Assembly (NCBI RefSeq): GCF_004341385.1
Contig: NZ_SLXE01000001.1
Coordinates: 1-64,000, forward strand
Source of the DNA: Uruburuella suis
Lineage (GTDB): Bacteria > Pseudomonadota > Gammaproteobacteria > Burkholderiales > Neisseriaceae
Length of the DNA: 64,000 nucleotides
Direction: 5' to 3'
Below the pieces are notes generated by a model. That model was not told the origin of the DNA, did not search any database, and saw only the letters and a program-made list of their open reading frames with translations. The first letter of the stretch is position 1. The number at the start of each line of letters is the position of its first letter. The position numbers were made by a program, and so were the translations under genes. This document shows, in pieces, positions 1 to 7,793 of the stretch.

Positions 1-78
1 AGCCGCTACGATAAGCTAAAGCGCAACTTCCACAGCACGGTTTTATTGGGATGCATTGTGATGTGGCTACCTTTATGA
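1..78 (+). CDS. C-terminal end of an IS5-type transposase (partial)
   Basis: The window opens inside a reading frame whose last 25 residues end RNFHSTVLLGCIVMWLPL and a TGA stop at 76-78. The pattern RYDK...RNF....L..C...WL is what I recognise as the extreme C-terminus of IS5-family DDE transposases. A further support is that AATTGTGAACAGACCC follows directly (84-99). The same motif forms the terminal inverted repeat of the small elements at 1557 and 62011, as expected if this is the right end of the IS. The rest of the gene lies outside the window, so family assignment rests on a short stretch. Confidence 0.5.
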   Translation, partial: SRYDKLKRNFHSTVLLGCIVMWLPL

Positions 79-83
79 CAAGT

Positions 84-99
84 AATTGTGAACAGACCC
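84..99. repeat. Terminal inverted repeat of the IS5-type element (right end)
   Basis: AATTGTGAACAGACCC lies 5 bp after the transposase stop and is followed by TAAG. It is the same end sequence, with the same TA flank, as the right ends of the MITE copies at 1557-1715 and 62011-62169. Confidence 0.5.
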
Positions 100-101
100 T
101 A

Positions 102-131
102 AGGCCGTCTGAAAGGCTTTCAGACGGCCTT
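102..131. terminator. Inverted DUS pair, terminator-like hairpin
   Basis: AGGCCGTCTGAA and its reverse complement form a hairpin just 3' of the minus-strand gene ending at 138. Paired uptake sequences of this kind commonly act as Rho-independent terminators in Neisseria. Confidence 0.7.
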
Positions 132-137
132 AGGGCT

Positions 138-1442
138 TTATTCGGCTTTCACCGCTTCGGGGTTGAGCGACACCAAAAGCTGGTCGATTTTGAGATTGTC
201 GGTGTCGATGATTTCAAATTTGTAGCGGTCAAACAGCACAAAATCGGTTTTCTTGGGGATTTTACGCAGCGAATACATCATAAAGCCGCCAATGGTTTCG
301 TAGTTTTCCGAATTGGGGAAATCCACAATATCCAGCGCGCGCATTACGTCTTCGAGCGGCGCGGCGCCTTCGATCAGCCAGGAAACGTCATCGCGCTGGA
401 TGATTTGCGGCTCTTCTTCGGTGGCCACCAATTCGCCCATCACGATGCTCATCACGTCTTTGAGTGTGACCACGCCCACCACCAGCGCATATTCGTTCAC
501 AATCACGGCAAAATCTTCGCCGGCGTTTTTAAAGGCTTCGAGCACTTCATAAAGCGAGAGCGTGTCGGGAATAAACAGCGCTTTGTGCAGCACGCGCTTG
601 TCGGTGAGCTTGAGGTTTTGCTCTTTCAGGTAAAGCGTGAGCAAGGTGTGCGATTCGATATAGCCGATTACTTTTTCCAATTCGCCGTTGCACACTAAAA
701 ATTTGGCGTGCGGCTTTTCGGCCATCAGCGCGAGCACGGTGTCGGCGCTGTCGCTTTTGTCGAAATAGGCGATGTTTTCGCGCGTGGTCATGGTGGAGGT
801 AACGGTGCGCGATTGCATGTCGAAAATATTTTCAATCAAATAATGCTCTTGCTGCTTGAGGACGCCGGCTTCGGCACCGGCGTCCACCACGGCATAAATG
901 TCTTCCGAGGTGAGCTGGTCTTGGCGCACAGTGGAAATGCGCAGGGTTTTGAAAATCAGGTTGGCGATGCCGTCGAAAAACCACACCAAGGGCTTGAGCA
1001 GGAAAATCATCAGCATCATCGGCCGCACCACGCGCACGGCCACGCGCTCGGGGTGGGTCATAGCGAAGCGCTTGGGCATCAGGTCGGCAAACAGAATAAA
1101 GAGGCCGGTGACCAGAAAAAACGACAATAAAGAAGCGAGCGTGCCCGCCCAGGCCGCATCGCCCAAATGCTGCAACAGCGCGCCCAAATAAGGCCGCACC
1201 GCCGCTTCGCCCACAATACCGGCCAGAATCGCCACGGCATTGAGGCCGATTTGCACCACTGTGATAAAGCTGCCCGGCTGCTCCTGCATGTTCAACACAT
1301 CCAGCGCGCGCGTGTCGCCCTCTTTGCCTAAAACCTGCAATTTGATTTTACGCGACGAGGCCAGCGCCAGCTCGGAGCACGACACAAACGCGCTCACGGC
1401 AACCAGCAGCAGCAAAATCAGAACGGCTTCAAAAATATTCAT
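138..1442 (-). CDS. HlyC/CorC (CNNM-type) family transporter, PaeA/YtfL-like
   Basis: The 434-residue protein starts with a DUF21/CNNM membrane domain of about 180 residues with several hydrophobic helices. A CBS-domain pair (about 200-330) and a C-terminal CorC_HlyC domain (about 345-425) follow. E. coli relatives include PaeA (YtfL), linked to polyamine export, and CorC-type proteins linked to Mg/Co; the substrate here is not decidable. I chose the ATG at 1442 (MNIFEAV...) over one at 1490. An extended -10 (TGTTATAAT in minus-strand sense, plus-strand 1473-1481) lies between the two, so the longer start would be upstream of the likely transcription start. The gene is monocistronic, with DUS hairpins on both sides. 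Confidence 0.85.
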   Translation of the reverse strand: MNIFEAVLILLLLVAVSAFVSCSELALASSRKIKLQVLGKEGDTRALDVLNMQEQPGSFITVVQIGLNAVAILAGIVGEAAVRPYLGALLQHLGDAAWAGTLASLLSFFLVTGLFILFADLMPKRFAMTHPERVAVRVVRPMMLMIFLLKPLVWFFDGIANLIFKTLRISTVRQDQLTSEDIYAVVDAGAEAGVLKQQEHYLIENIFDMQSRTVTSTMTTRENIAYFDKSDSADTVLALMAEKPHAKFLVCNGELEKVIGYIESHTLLTLYLKEQNLKLTDKRVLHKALFIPDTLSLYEVLEAFKNAGEDFAVIVNEYALVVGVVTLKDVMSIVMGELVATEEEPQIIQRDDVSWLIEGAAPLEDVMRALDIVDFPNSENYETIGGFMMYSLRKIPKKTDFVLFDRYKFEIIDTDNLKIDQLLVSLNPEAVKAE

Positions 1443-1472
1443 ATAAAATATAAAGGAGTGGATAACTTTTGA

Positions 1473-1481
1473 ATTATAACA
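1473..1481 (-). promoter_or_regulatory. Extended -10 promoter element for the CorC-family gene
   Basis: The minus strand reads TGTTATAAT, a TGn extended -10 followed about 30 bp later by the ATG at 1442. No convincing -35 is visible, which is usual for extended -10 promoters. The element overlaps the alternative longer reading frame and therefore helps decide the start. Confidence 0.5.
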
Positions 1482-1484
1482 TTT

Positions 1485-1534
1485 TTGCATGATAAAGGCC
1501 GTCTGAACGCTTTCAGACGGCCTTTATCATGCAA
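1485..1534. terminator. Long perfect DUS hairpin (23-bp arms)
   Basis: The two arms, 1485-1507 and 1512-1534, are perfect reverse complements with a 4-base loop. They extend 11 bp beyond the uptake sequence itself (TTGCATGATAA / TTATCATGCAA). It lies upstream of the CorC-family gene and next to a MITE. Confidence 0.7.
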
Positions 1535-1556
1535 GGTGAATTGTGAATAGAACCTA

Positions 1557-1715
1557 GGGTCTGTTCACATTTCATCACGCGGCAATATTTTGGCTCAAAA
1601 ACGCGCCGGCTGCGTTGAAAATGCTCGCAAGGTGTTCAACCTTGCTGTGCTTTTCGCCTTGCAGTCACGCTTTTGCGCTCAAAATCTTACCGCGTGATGA
1701 ATTGTGAACAGACCC
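1557..1715. mobile_element. MITE with GGGTCTGTTCACA ends (copy 1)
   Basis: A 159-bp non-coding element starts GGGTCTGTTCACATTTCATC and ends GATGAATTGTGAACAGACCC. TA flanks both sides, consistent with a TA target duplication. A near-identical element lies at 62011-62169 and a decayed one at 16947. The interior carries no gene. The ends match the sequence that follows the transposase fragment at the window start. A second, more diverged end (TGAATTGTGAATAGAACC, about 1537-1554) abuts the left side, hinting at an older insertion at the same spot. Confidence 0.75.
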
Positions 1716-3739
1716 TAAGATTTGCCGTCGCCGTTTTTCATGCTTTTAATCACCTGCGCGGCAGCCGGTACCGGAAAAATCAGATTCAGCGGGTTGGCCT
1801 TGATTTGTGCCCACACCGCTTTGAGCAGGCGCGGCAGGCTGTCGATGCGGGTGCCGCGCGCGCGCAGCGCCACGGTGAGCGCGAGCGAAAAGCTCACCCA
1901 CAGATTAACCAAGCCGATGAGCAGCACGCCGAAGAGGTTCCAGGTAAAGGCGAGCGGGCCCAAATGGCCGCTCACGGCGGCATAGCCGATATTGGCGGAG
2001 GAAAACGCCACATGGCGGATATCGAGCGGCAGGCCGAAAAGGTGGCCGAAATAGCCGGTCATGCCGAGCAAAATGCCGAAAATAAAGTTGCCGGCCAGCG
2101 AGCCGTAGTTGTTGTGCACATAATCGGCAAAGCGTGCGCGCGTTTTTGAGGGCAGGATTTTGCGCAGCAGCGGCTGCACGGTGAGGCGGCGGCGCAGGTC
2201 GAGATAATCGGCGCGGTTGTCGAAAAAGCCGGCGATGATGCCCGAGCAAAAAAGCCACACGCCGGCAATGGCGGCATACCAAAGCGAGGGCTGGGTGAAA
2301 GGCTGCACCGATTTCACTTGATAAGCCACCGCATCGGCATCGAGCAGCGGCGTGTGCATATAGTGGGCAAAGCCAAACGCAATCAGCGCCGCCAGCGCAA
2401 TGGCCACGCTCACATTGCCAAACACCGCCACGCTTTGCGAGCGCCCCACATCAATCAGCAGCGAAGAGAGCTTCATTTCCATCGAGCGCCCTTTTTCGCT
2501 GCGCTCCACCTGCTCGGCAAAGCTCGTGGCCGTCATGGCCGGCTGCTTGGTGGCCACGGTGAAATGCAGCATTTGAATCAGCACAAAGCCCAGGCCGTAA
2601 TTGAGGCTGGACAACACGGCGGTGGTAAAGGCGCCAAAGCCCATTTCGCCGATGTGGATTTTATTGAGTGCCATCAGCGCAATCAACACGCCGCCGCCCG
2701 CGGCCGAGCGCAGCATGCCCCAATATTCGCTGCGGCTGCGGGTGATGTAGTGTTCGCCGTGGTCGCTCGTGTTTTCGGTGATGCTTTTGGCCAGCATCTG
2801 AATGCTGCGCCGGCGCAGCAGGCCGGTGCTGTGCTGCTCCACCGCGGCCATGGTCATTTCATTGAGCAGGCGGATGGTGAGGCGCAGCGATTGCGAGGTA
2901 TCGGCGGCGGTTTGGATGCCCAGCAAAAGCTCGAGCCTGTCGAGGCTTTGCGCCAGCCGCTCGAGCAGATGCGCCACTTTCACCGAAGAGCCCGCGCCCG
3001 CACCGGCGCCGCGCCGGCGCAGGCGGATTACGGTGTCGCGGCTTTGTTGCAACATCACTTCGATATGCGCCGTGTCGTAAGCTTCTTCGCTGCCGCTGCG
3101 GTAATGCTGCACCAAGGCGGCGGTTTCGTGTTGCAGCGCGATAAAGGCCGAGTTCACATCGAGCAACTTGGGCTCGAGGCGCACGAAATTGGGCTCCAAC
3201 TCTTCGGCGGCAATCCAGATGGAAAGCATTTCCAGCGCATGCAGACGCGCTTGGGTGAGCTGGCGCGCAGCCGACTGCACCACCGCCGGCTCGGCATCTT
3301 GCAGCAGCAATTGGTGCAGCGCGAGCCATTGGCGCAGCTTGATGGTTTGCAGCCATTTTTCATCGCGTGAATGAAACAGGTGCAGAAAAATATCGCGCAG
3401 GTTTTTGAAATCTTTAAACGAAGGATAAAAGCGCTCGTATAAGCGGATGCCCATCTCGCGGCTGAAGCCGCTGCGCGAAAAAATGCCCAAGGTGACCAGC
3501 GCGGGATACACATGCACATTGGCGAGCCAATGGTGAAAACGGTTGCCGAACGCCTGGCGCAGCGCGGCATCGTTTGCCAGCATATCCAGCAGCATATCGA
3601 AGCGCTCGGTGCCGTGGCGCGCACCGCCTTGGCGCAAAAAAGCCACAACTTTTTCCAGCGTGAGCACGAAAATTTCGCTTTCGAGCGTTTGGGAGAGGGC
3701 GGCGTGCAAGGTTTCGGGCAGGGTTTTTCGCATAAGCAT
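1715..3739 (-). CDS. gcr: Gcr-type membrane protein annotated as site-specific recombinase
   Basis: The roughly 674-residue protein belongs to the family named SpecificRecomb (Gcr, known from gonococcus). The N-terminal ~350 residues are helical and soluble-looking. The C-terminal ~300 residues contain several hydrophobic segments (for example GGVLIALMAL, NFIFGILLGMTGYFGHLFG, TWNLFGVLLIGLVNLWVSF). That is odd for a DNA recombinase, so the functional name should be doubted. I place the start at 3739 (M-L-M-R-K-T-L-P) or 3733. A longer frame to 3892 would be translated from inside the adjacent Correia-like element. The stop codon TAG uses bases of the MITE target site at 1715, so the original C-terminus may have been different. 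Confidence 0.7.
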   Translation of the reverse strand: MLMRKTLPETLHAALSQTLESEIFVLTLEKVVAFLRQGGARHGTERFDMLLDMLANDAALRQAFGNRFHHWLANVHVYPALVTLGIFSRSGFSREMGIRLYERFYPSFKDFKNLRDIFLHLFHSRDEKWLQTIKLRQWLALHQLLLQDAEPAVVQSAARQLTQARLHALEMLSIWIAAEELEPNFVRLEPKLLDVNSAFIALQHETAALVQHYRSGSEEAYDTAHIEVMLQQSRDTVIRLRRRGAGAGAGSSVKVAHLLERLAQSLDRLELLLGIQTAADTSQSLRLTIRLLNEMTMAAVEQHSTGLLRRRSIQMLAKSITENTSDHGEHYITRSRSEYWGMLRSAAGGGVLIALMALNKIHIGEMGFGAFTTAVLSSLNYGLGFVLIQMLHFTVATKQPAMTATSFAEQVERSEKGRSMEMKLSSLLIDVGRSQSVAVFGNVSVAIALAALIAFGFAHYMHTPLLDADAVAYQVKSVQPFTQPSLWYAAIAGVWLFCSGIIAGFFDNRADYLDLRRRLTVQPLLRKILPSKTRARFADYVHNNYGSLAGNFIFGILLGMTGYFGHLFGLPLDIRHVAFSSANIGYAAVSGHLGPLAFTWNLFGVLLIGLVNLWVSFSLALTVALRARGTRIDSLPRLLKAVWAQIKANPLNLIFPVPAAAQVIKSMKNGDGKS

Positions 3740-3880
3740 TTCAAGGAATAGGTAAAGCAATGTTAACGCACATGGGGGCAGGCGGGAAAATTTCAAACCG
3801 GCAGCAGGCAGAAAAGCACTGATGCGCTGAGCGAGGCCGGCTCTTTGCTGCATGTGCGGCGGCCGGCGGCATGGGGTGCA

Positions 3881-3984
3881 ATACCAATCCAAAAAAATAA
3901 CCTAACTTCGTTGTCTCGCCTTGCCGTACTATCTGTACTGTCTGCGGCTCGCCGCCTTGTTAGCTTATTTTTTTGAATGGGTAT
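3881..3984. mobile_element. Correia-like repeat element (copy 1)
   Basis: A ~104-bp element with ATACCAATCC at the left and the inverse at the right end. Its interior includes CCGTACTATCTGTACTGTCT followed by GCGGCTCGCCGCCTTG. That interior closely resembles the right half of the Correia repeat of pathogenic Neisseria. The same unit recurs at 4434, 7657, 11566, 27208, 31970 and 37930, in both orientations and always between genes. Confidence 0.8.
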
Positions 3985-4071
3985 AATAAACTGTGGCAGC
4001 GGCTTGGATTTCAGACGGCATTATTTAAATAATTATTGAAATATCGAAATATTGGGCATAAAATAAGCGCC

Positions 4072-4428
4072 ATGAACACAACACAAGCAAGCAGATTATT
4101 CAGCACGCTGGGCGCAAGCACGCGCCTAGATATTTTTCGGCTTTTGGTAAAGCAGGGCGGGCAAGGCATGGTGGCGGGTGATATTGCCAAAGCGCTGGAT
4201 GTGTCGCCGGCCAATCTTTCTTTTCATTTGAAAGAGTTGAGCCATGCCGGTTTGGTTGATGTGCAGCAGGAAGGGCGTTTTCAGCGCTATCGTGCCGATT
4301 TGGCGCTGATGCTTGATTTGGTGGCTTTTCTCACGGAAGAATGCTGTGCGCTCGATGCGCAAAACAGCGGCTGCACGCTTCACAATCTGCCGGTTTGCGG
4401 GCAAGTGCCGTTGCACGATGCTGATTAG
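4072..4428 (+). CDS. arsR: ArsR/SmtB-family arsenic-responsive repressor
   Basis: A 118-residue winged-helix protein with the recognition region DVSPANLSFHLKELSHAGLV (about 43-62). No metal-binding Cys pair is seen in the usual helix-3 position. The C-terminus carries Cys91, Cys92, Cys101 and Cys109, resembling the alternative As(III) site of the Acidithiobacillus-type ArsR. It should repress its own operon and release DNA on binding arsenite. The ATG at 4072 fits the family N-terminus. The gene is the first of three ars genes but is separated from arsC by a Correia-like insertion. Confidence 0.88.
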   Translation: MNTTQASRLFSTLGASTRLDIFRLLVKQGGQGMVAGDIAKALDVSPANLSFHLKELSHAGLVDVQQEGRFQRYRADLALMLDLVAFLTEECCALDAQNSGCTLHNLPVCGQVPLHDAD

Positions 4429-4433
4429 TTTTC

Positions 4434-4537
4434 ATACCAATCCAAAAAAATAACCTAACTTCGTTGTCTCGCCTTGCCGTACTGGTTGTACTGTCTGCGG
4501 CTCGCCGCCTTGTTAGCTTACTTTTTTGAATTGGTAT
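4434..4537. mobile_element. Correia-like repeat element inside the ars operon (copy 2)
   Basis: Same ~104-bp unit as at 3881, in the same orientation, starting 5 bp after the arsR stop and 150 bp before arsC. It splits arsR from arsC and could supply a promoter or an RNA-processing site, as Correia elements do elsewhere. A single AG-DUS follows at about 4558. Confidence 0.8.
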
Positions 4538-4686
4538 CAGACGACCTGAAGGATAAGGCCGTCTGAAAACTGACTGAATGTGTTGGTTAAAGCAGGTTTG
4601 AAAATAATTTCACTTCGTTGGCTTGTCGTGCTCAATCAATTCGGCATTGCCCAAACCAAACCGCGCATTCGCGCAGGAGGCTCATC

Positions 4687-5109
4687 ATGCAATCTGTAAT
4701 CATATATCACAATCCGGCCTGCGGCACATCGCGCAATGTGCTGGCTTTCATCCGCAATGCGGGCATCGAGCCGGAAATCATCGAATATCTGCACGCGCCG
4801 CCCGATGAAGCCGCGCTGCGCCGCCTGCTGGCCGACAGCGGCTTGAGTGCGCGCGCGGCATTGCGGGTGAATGTGCCCGAATTTGCGCAATATGGTTTGG
4901 CGGATGAGGGTTTGTCTGAAGCGCAGATAATCGCGGCCATGCTGCAAGCGCCGATTTTAATCAACCGCCCGTTTGTGGTCACGGAAATCGGCACGGCTTT
5001 GTGCAGGCCGTCTGAAAAAGTGCTCGCTTTGCTGCCGGCGCCGCAGCAAGGTGCGTTTTTCAAAGAAGACGGCGGGCAAGTGGTGGATGAAAACGGGCAG
5101 CCGGTTTGA
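4687..5109 (+). CDS. arsC: Arsenate reductase, glutaredoxin-dependent
   Basis: A 140-residue ArsC of the thioredoxin-like, plasmid R773 type. The catalytic motif HNPACGTSRN places the nucleophile at Cys12, and the family's conserved NRP motif is present in LINRPFVV. It reduces arsenate to arsenite with glutathione and glutaredoxin so that the downstream permease can export it. A good Shine-Dalgarno, CAGGAGG, lies before the ATG at 4687. A DUS is embedded in the coding region (encoding RPSEK). Confidence 0.93.
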   Translation: MQSVIIYHNPACGTSRNVLAFIRNAGIEPEIIEYLHAPPDEAALRRLLADSGLSARAALRVNVPEFAQYGLADEGLSEAQIIAAMLQAPILINRPFVVTEIGTALCRPSEKVLALLPAPQQGAFFKEDGGQVVDENGQPV

Positions 5110-5174
5110 CGGACGGTGGTTTTCAGACGGCCATGATTTCAATATTTGTTTAAATATCAAATGAAGGTAATGCA

Positions 5175-6179
5175 ATGGGTGTGTTCGAGCGCTTTTTGAG
5201 CCTGTGGGTGGCGCTGGCGATTGCGGCGGGTGTGGCGCTGGGTGTGTGGCTGCCTTCCGTTTTCGAGGCGGTGGCGGCGATGGAAATCGCGCATGTGAAT
5301 CTGCCGGTGGCGCTGCTGATTTGGTTGATGATTTATCCGATGATGATACAGATTGATTGGTCGGCGGTGAAAGATGTGGGCAAGCGCCCGAAAGGTTTGT
5401 GGCTCACGCTGGTGGTGAATTGGCTGATCAAGCCTTTTACCATGGCGGCGGTGGGCTGGTTGTTTTTCAGGGTGTTTTTTGCAGATTGGGTGTCGCCCGA
5501 TGATGCGCAGCAATATATCGCCGGCATGATTTTGCTCGGCGTGGCGCCGTGCACGGCGATGGTGTTTGTGTGGAGCCAGCTGGTGAAGGGCGACCCGAAT
5601 TACACGCTGGTGCAGGTGTCGGTGAACGATTTGATTATGATTGTGGCTTATGCGCCGATTGCCGGGCTGCTGCTGGGGGTGAGCAATATCGATATTCCGT
5701 GGGGCACGCTGCTGCTCTCCACCGTGCTTTATGTGGTGTTGCCGCTTTTGGCGGGTATGTTGACGCGCCGCTATTTGTTGGCCGCGGGCAAATCGGTGGC
5801 ACAGTTTGCAGGTCGTCTGAAACCTTTTTCGATTGGCGGGCTGATTTTAACCGTGGTGTTGCTGTTTGGCTTTCAGGCGCAAACCATTTTGGCGCAGCCT
5901 GCGGTGATTGTGTTGATTGCCATTCCTTTGCTGGTGCAGACTTACGGCATTTATTTTATCGCCCGCTTCGGCGCGCGCCGGCTGGGGCTGCCGCATGAAA
6001 TCGCCGCACCGGCCTGCCTGATCGGCACATCGAACTTTTTCGAGCTGGCGGTGGCGGTGGCGATTTCGCTGTTTGGTCTGAATTCGGGCGCGGCGCTGGC
6101 CACGGTGGTGGGCGTGTTGGTGGAAGTGCCGGTGATGCTCTCGCTGGTGTGGTTGATCAACCGCAGCCGGGCGGGTTAG
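5175..6179 (+). CDS. arsB: ACR3-family arsenite efflux permease
   Basis: A 334-residue, very hydrophobic protein of the ACR3 (BASS-related) arsenite carriers with about ten membrane segments. The family's essential cysteine is in GVAPCTAMVFVW (about residue 128) and the late-helix glutamate in VEVPVMLSLV. It exports As(OH)3 or arsenite produced by ArsC, driven by proton motive force. It starts 65 bp after arsC and is probably co-transcribed. A variant uptake sequence, AGGTCGTCTGAA (mucosa-type dialect), is embedded at about 5811. Some annotations call this gene arsB, others acr3. Confidence 0.92.
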   Translation: MGVFERFLSLWVALAIAAGVALGVWLPSVFEAVAAMEIAHVNLPVALLIWLMIYPMMIQIDWSAVKDVGKRPKGLWLTLVVNWLIKPFTMAAVGWLFFRVFFADWVSPDDAQQYIAGMILLGVAPCTAMVFVWSQLVKGDPNYTLVQVSVNDLIMIVAYAPIAGLLLGVSNIDIPWGTLLLSTVLYVVLPLLAGMLTRRYLLAAGKSVAQFAGRLKPFSIGGLILTVVLLFGFQAQTILAQPAVIVLIAIPLLVQTYGIYFIARFGARRLGLPHEIAAPACLIGTSNFFELAVAVAISLFGLNSGAALATVVGVLVEVPVMLSLVWLINRSRAG

Positions 6180-6238
6180 TTTGAGCAGGCCGTCTGAATT
6201 TTCAGACAGCCTTGATGAGCCTTGATGAATAAGCCACG

Positions 6239-6260
6239 CCGGCCGCCTCGAAGCGGCCGG
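6239..6260. terminator. GC-rich hairpin after the ars operon
   Basis: Arms CCGGCCGC (6239-6246) and GCGGCCGG (6253-6260) pair perfectly around CTCGAA, followed by a short T-rich stretch. An imperfect DUS pair lies just before it (about 6188-6212). Together they probably end ars transcription. TATAAT at 6271-6276 looks like the -10 for ratA. Confidence 0.55.
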
Positions 6261-6304
6261 TGTTTTGGTTTATAATGGCGGCTTTTGCGTTTGCAGCGAA
6301 TTTC

Positions 6305-6742
6305 ATGAAAACCGTAGAGAAAAATGTATTGGTGCTGCACAGCGCCGAGCAGATGTTTGAGCTGGTCGACCGCGCCGAGGATTATCCGCAATTTCTGCCG
6401 TGGTACAGCAAAACCGAAATCATCGAGCGCAAGGGCAATGAGCTTAAGGCGCGTTTGTTTATGGATTATATGCGCGTGCAGCAATCGTTTGCCACGCACA
6501 ACCACAATATTCCCGGGCGCGAAATCCGCATGGATTTGCTCGAGGGGCCGTTTAAAACGCTCAACGGCACTTGGAAATTTATCCCGCTGGGCGATGATGC
6601 CTGCAAAATCGAATTCCGGCTGCAATATGATTTTGCCGGCAGCATTTTGTCGGCGCTGATTTCGCCGGTGTTCAGCCATTTATCGGGCGCGCTGGTGGAT
6701 GCGTTTATCAAAGAGGCCGACAGGCGCTATGGTCAAAATTGA
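6305..6742 (+). CDS. ratA: RatA/Coq10-type START-domain protein
   Basis: A 145-residue single-domain protein of the polyketide-cyclase/START-like fold (Coq10/RatA), covering essentially its full length. In E. coli RatA was described as a toxin that blocks 70S assembly. The same family also includes ubiquinone-binding Coq10 proteins, so its cellular role here is uncertain. I start at 6305 (MKTVEKNVLV) because earlier in-frame codons overlap the -10 element at 6271. It overlaps rnfH by 14 bp, the classical ratA-ratB arrangement. Confidence 0.85.
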   Translation: MKTVEKNVLVLHSAEQMFELVDRAEDYPQFLPWYSKTEIIERKGNELKARLFMDYMRVQQSFATHNHNIPGREIRMDLLEGPFKTLNGTWKFIPLGDDACKIEFRLQYDFAGSILSALISPVFSHLSGALVDAFIKEADRRYGQN

Positions 6743-7019
6743 AATTGTGTATGGCACGGCGCAAAAGCAGTTTTTGCAGCGGCTCGAAGTGGCTGCGGGC
6801 ACAACCGCGCGCGAAGCGGTGCGGCTGAGCGATGTGGTGCGTGAATTTCCCGAAGCCGATATCGAAGCGGCACCTTTGGGCATTTTCGGCAAGGCGGTGA
6901 AAGACGATACCGTGCTGCGCGCGCGCGACCGCGTGGAAATCTACCGCCCTTTGCTGATCGACCCGAAAGAAGCGCGCCGCTTGCGCGTGCAATCGAAAAC
7001 GGAAGACGAGGCCGTCTGA
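6729..7019 (+). CDS. rnfH: RnfH-family (RatB, UPF0125) protein
   Basis: A 96-residue ubiquitin-fold protein (MVKIEIVYGTAQ...). The start at 6729 overlaps the end of ratA, indicating translational coupling. The biochemical role of the family is unknown. The last codons and stop (GCC GTC TGA) are supplied by an uptake sequence that also forms the left arm of the following hairpin. Confidence 0.87.
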   Translation: MVKIEIVYGTAQKQFLQRLEVAAGTTAREAVRLSDVVREFPEADIEAAPLGIFGKAVKDDTVLRARDRVEIYRPLLIDPKEARRLRVQSKTEDEAV

Positions 7020-7037
7020 AAGCTTTCAGACGGCCTC
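7008..7037. terminator. Inverted DUS pair overlapping the rnfH stop
   Basis: GAGGCCGTCTGAAAG pairs with CTTTCAGACGGCCTC. The left arm contains the rnfH stop codon, so translation ends inside the hairpin. Confidence 0.7.
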
Positions 7038-7063
7038 AAGATAAAACCTCATTTGAGCACATC

Positions 7064-7639
7064 ATGGCAGCAATCAAATTAATCGTCGGCCTAGGCAATC
7101 CGGGCCGTGAATATGAACACACCCGCCACAATGCGGGCTTTTGGTTCGCAGACGAATTGGCCTGGCAATGGAAGGCCGCCTTTAAAGAAGAAAAGAAATT
7201 TTTCGGCGAAGTGGCACGCGTGGCGCGGCCTGAGGGCGATGTGTGGCTTTTGAAGCCCAACACGTTTATGAATCGCTCCGGCCAGGCGGTGGTGGCGTTG
7301 GCGCAGTTTTACAAAATCAAGCCCGAAGAAATTATGGTGGCGCACGATGAGCTCGATATCGCCTGCGGGCGCATCAAATTCAAGCTCGGCGGTGGCAACG
7401 GCGGCCACAACGGCTTAAAAGACATGCAAGCGCGGCTGGGCACCCCAAATTTCTACCGCCTGCGCCTAGGCATTGATCACCCGGGCGATAAAAATCTGGT
7501 GGTGGGCTATGTGCTCAACAAACCCAGCGCACAAGAGCGCCAGCAAATCGACGAGGCCATCAGCAAATCGCTGCAAAGCATGCCGATAATCATGGCCGGC
7601 GAATTTGAAGAAGCGATGCGCGCGTTGCACAGCAAATAA
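7064..7639 (+). CDS. pth: Peptidyl-tRNA hydrolase
   Basis: A 191-residue Pth of normal length. It shows the N-terminal GLGNPG motif, the catalytic His at about 22 in RHNAGFW, KPNTFMNRSG, HDELD and GGGNGGHNGL. It releases peptides from prematurely dissociated peptidyl-tRNA and is essential. It lies 44 bp after rnfH beyond a DUS hairpin, so it may have its own promoter or depend on readthrough. Confidence 0.97.
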   Translation: MAAIKLIVGLGNPGREYEHTRHNAGFWFADELAWQWKAAFKEEKKFFGEVARVARPEGDVWLLKPNTFMNRSGQAVVALAQFYKIKPEEIMVAHDELDIACGRIKFKLGGGNGGHNGLKDMQARLGTPNFYRLRLGIDHPGDKNLVVGYVLNKPSAQERQQIDEAISKSLQSMPIIMAGEFEEAMRALHSK

Positions 7640-7656
7640 CCAAGGCAGGCCGTCTG

Positions 7657-7760
7657 ATACCAATTCAAAAAAGTAAGCTAACAAGGCGGCGAGCTGCAGA
7701 CAGTACAGATAGTACGGCAAGGCGAGACAACGAAGTTAGGTTATTTTTTTGGATTGGTAT
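7657..7760. mobile_element. Correia-like repeat element (copy 3, inverted)
   Basis: Same unit as at 3881 in the opposite orientation (ATACCAATTC at the left, GGATTGGTAT at the right). It sits between pth and the DMT permease gene, immediately after a shortened DUS. Confidence 0.8.
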
Positions 7761-7793
7761 GAAACCATCAGCTTTCAGACGGCCTGAATACTT

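Noticed and set aside
2318..3370. A 350-codon His/Gln-rich frame opposite the Gcr-family gene
   Set aside because: Low-complexity composition typical of antisense frames here; the minus-strand protein is a known family.
3740..3892. Longer N-terminus for the Gcr-family protein
   Set aside because: The extra codons come from a Correia-like element and have no family similarity.
4589..4680. Possible extended N-terminus of ArsC (frame from 4618)
   Set aside because: The strong Shine-Dalgarno and family alignment place the start at 4687.
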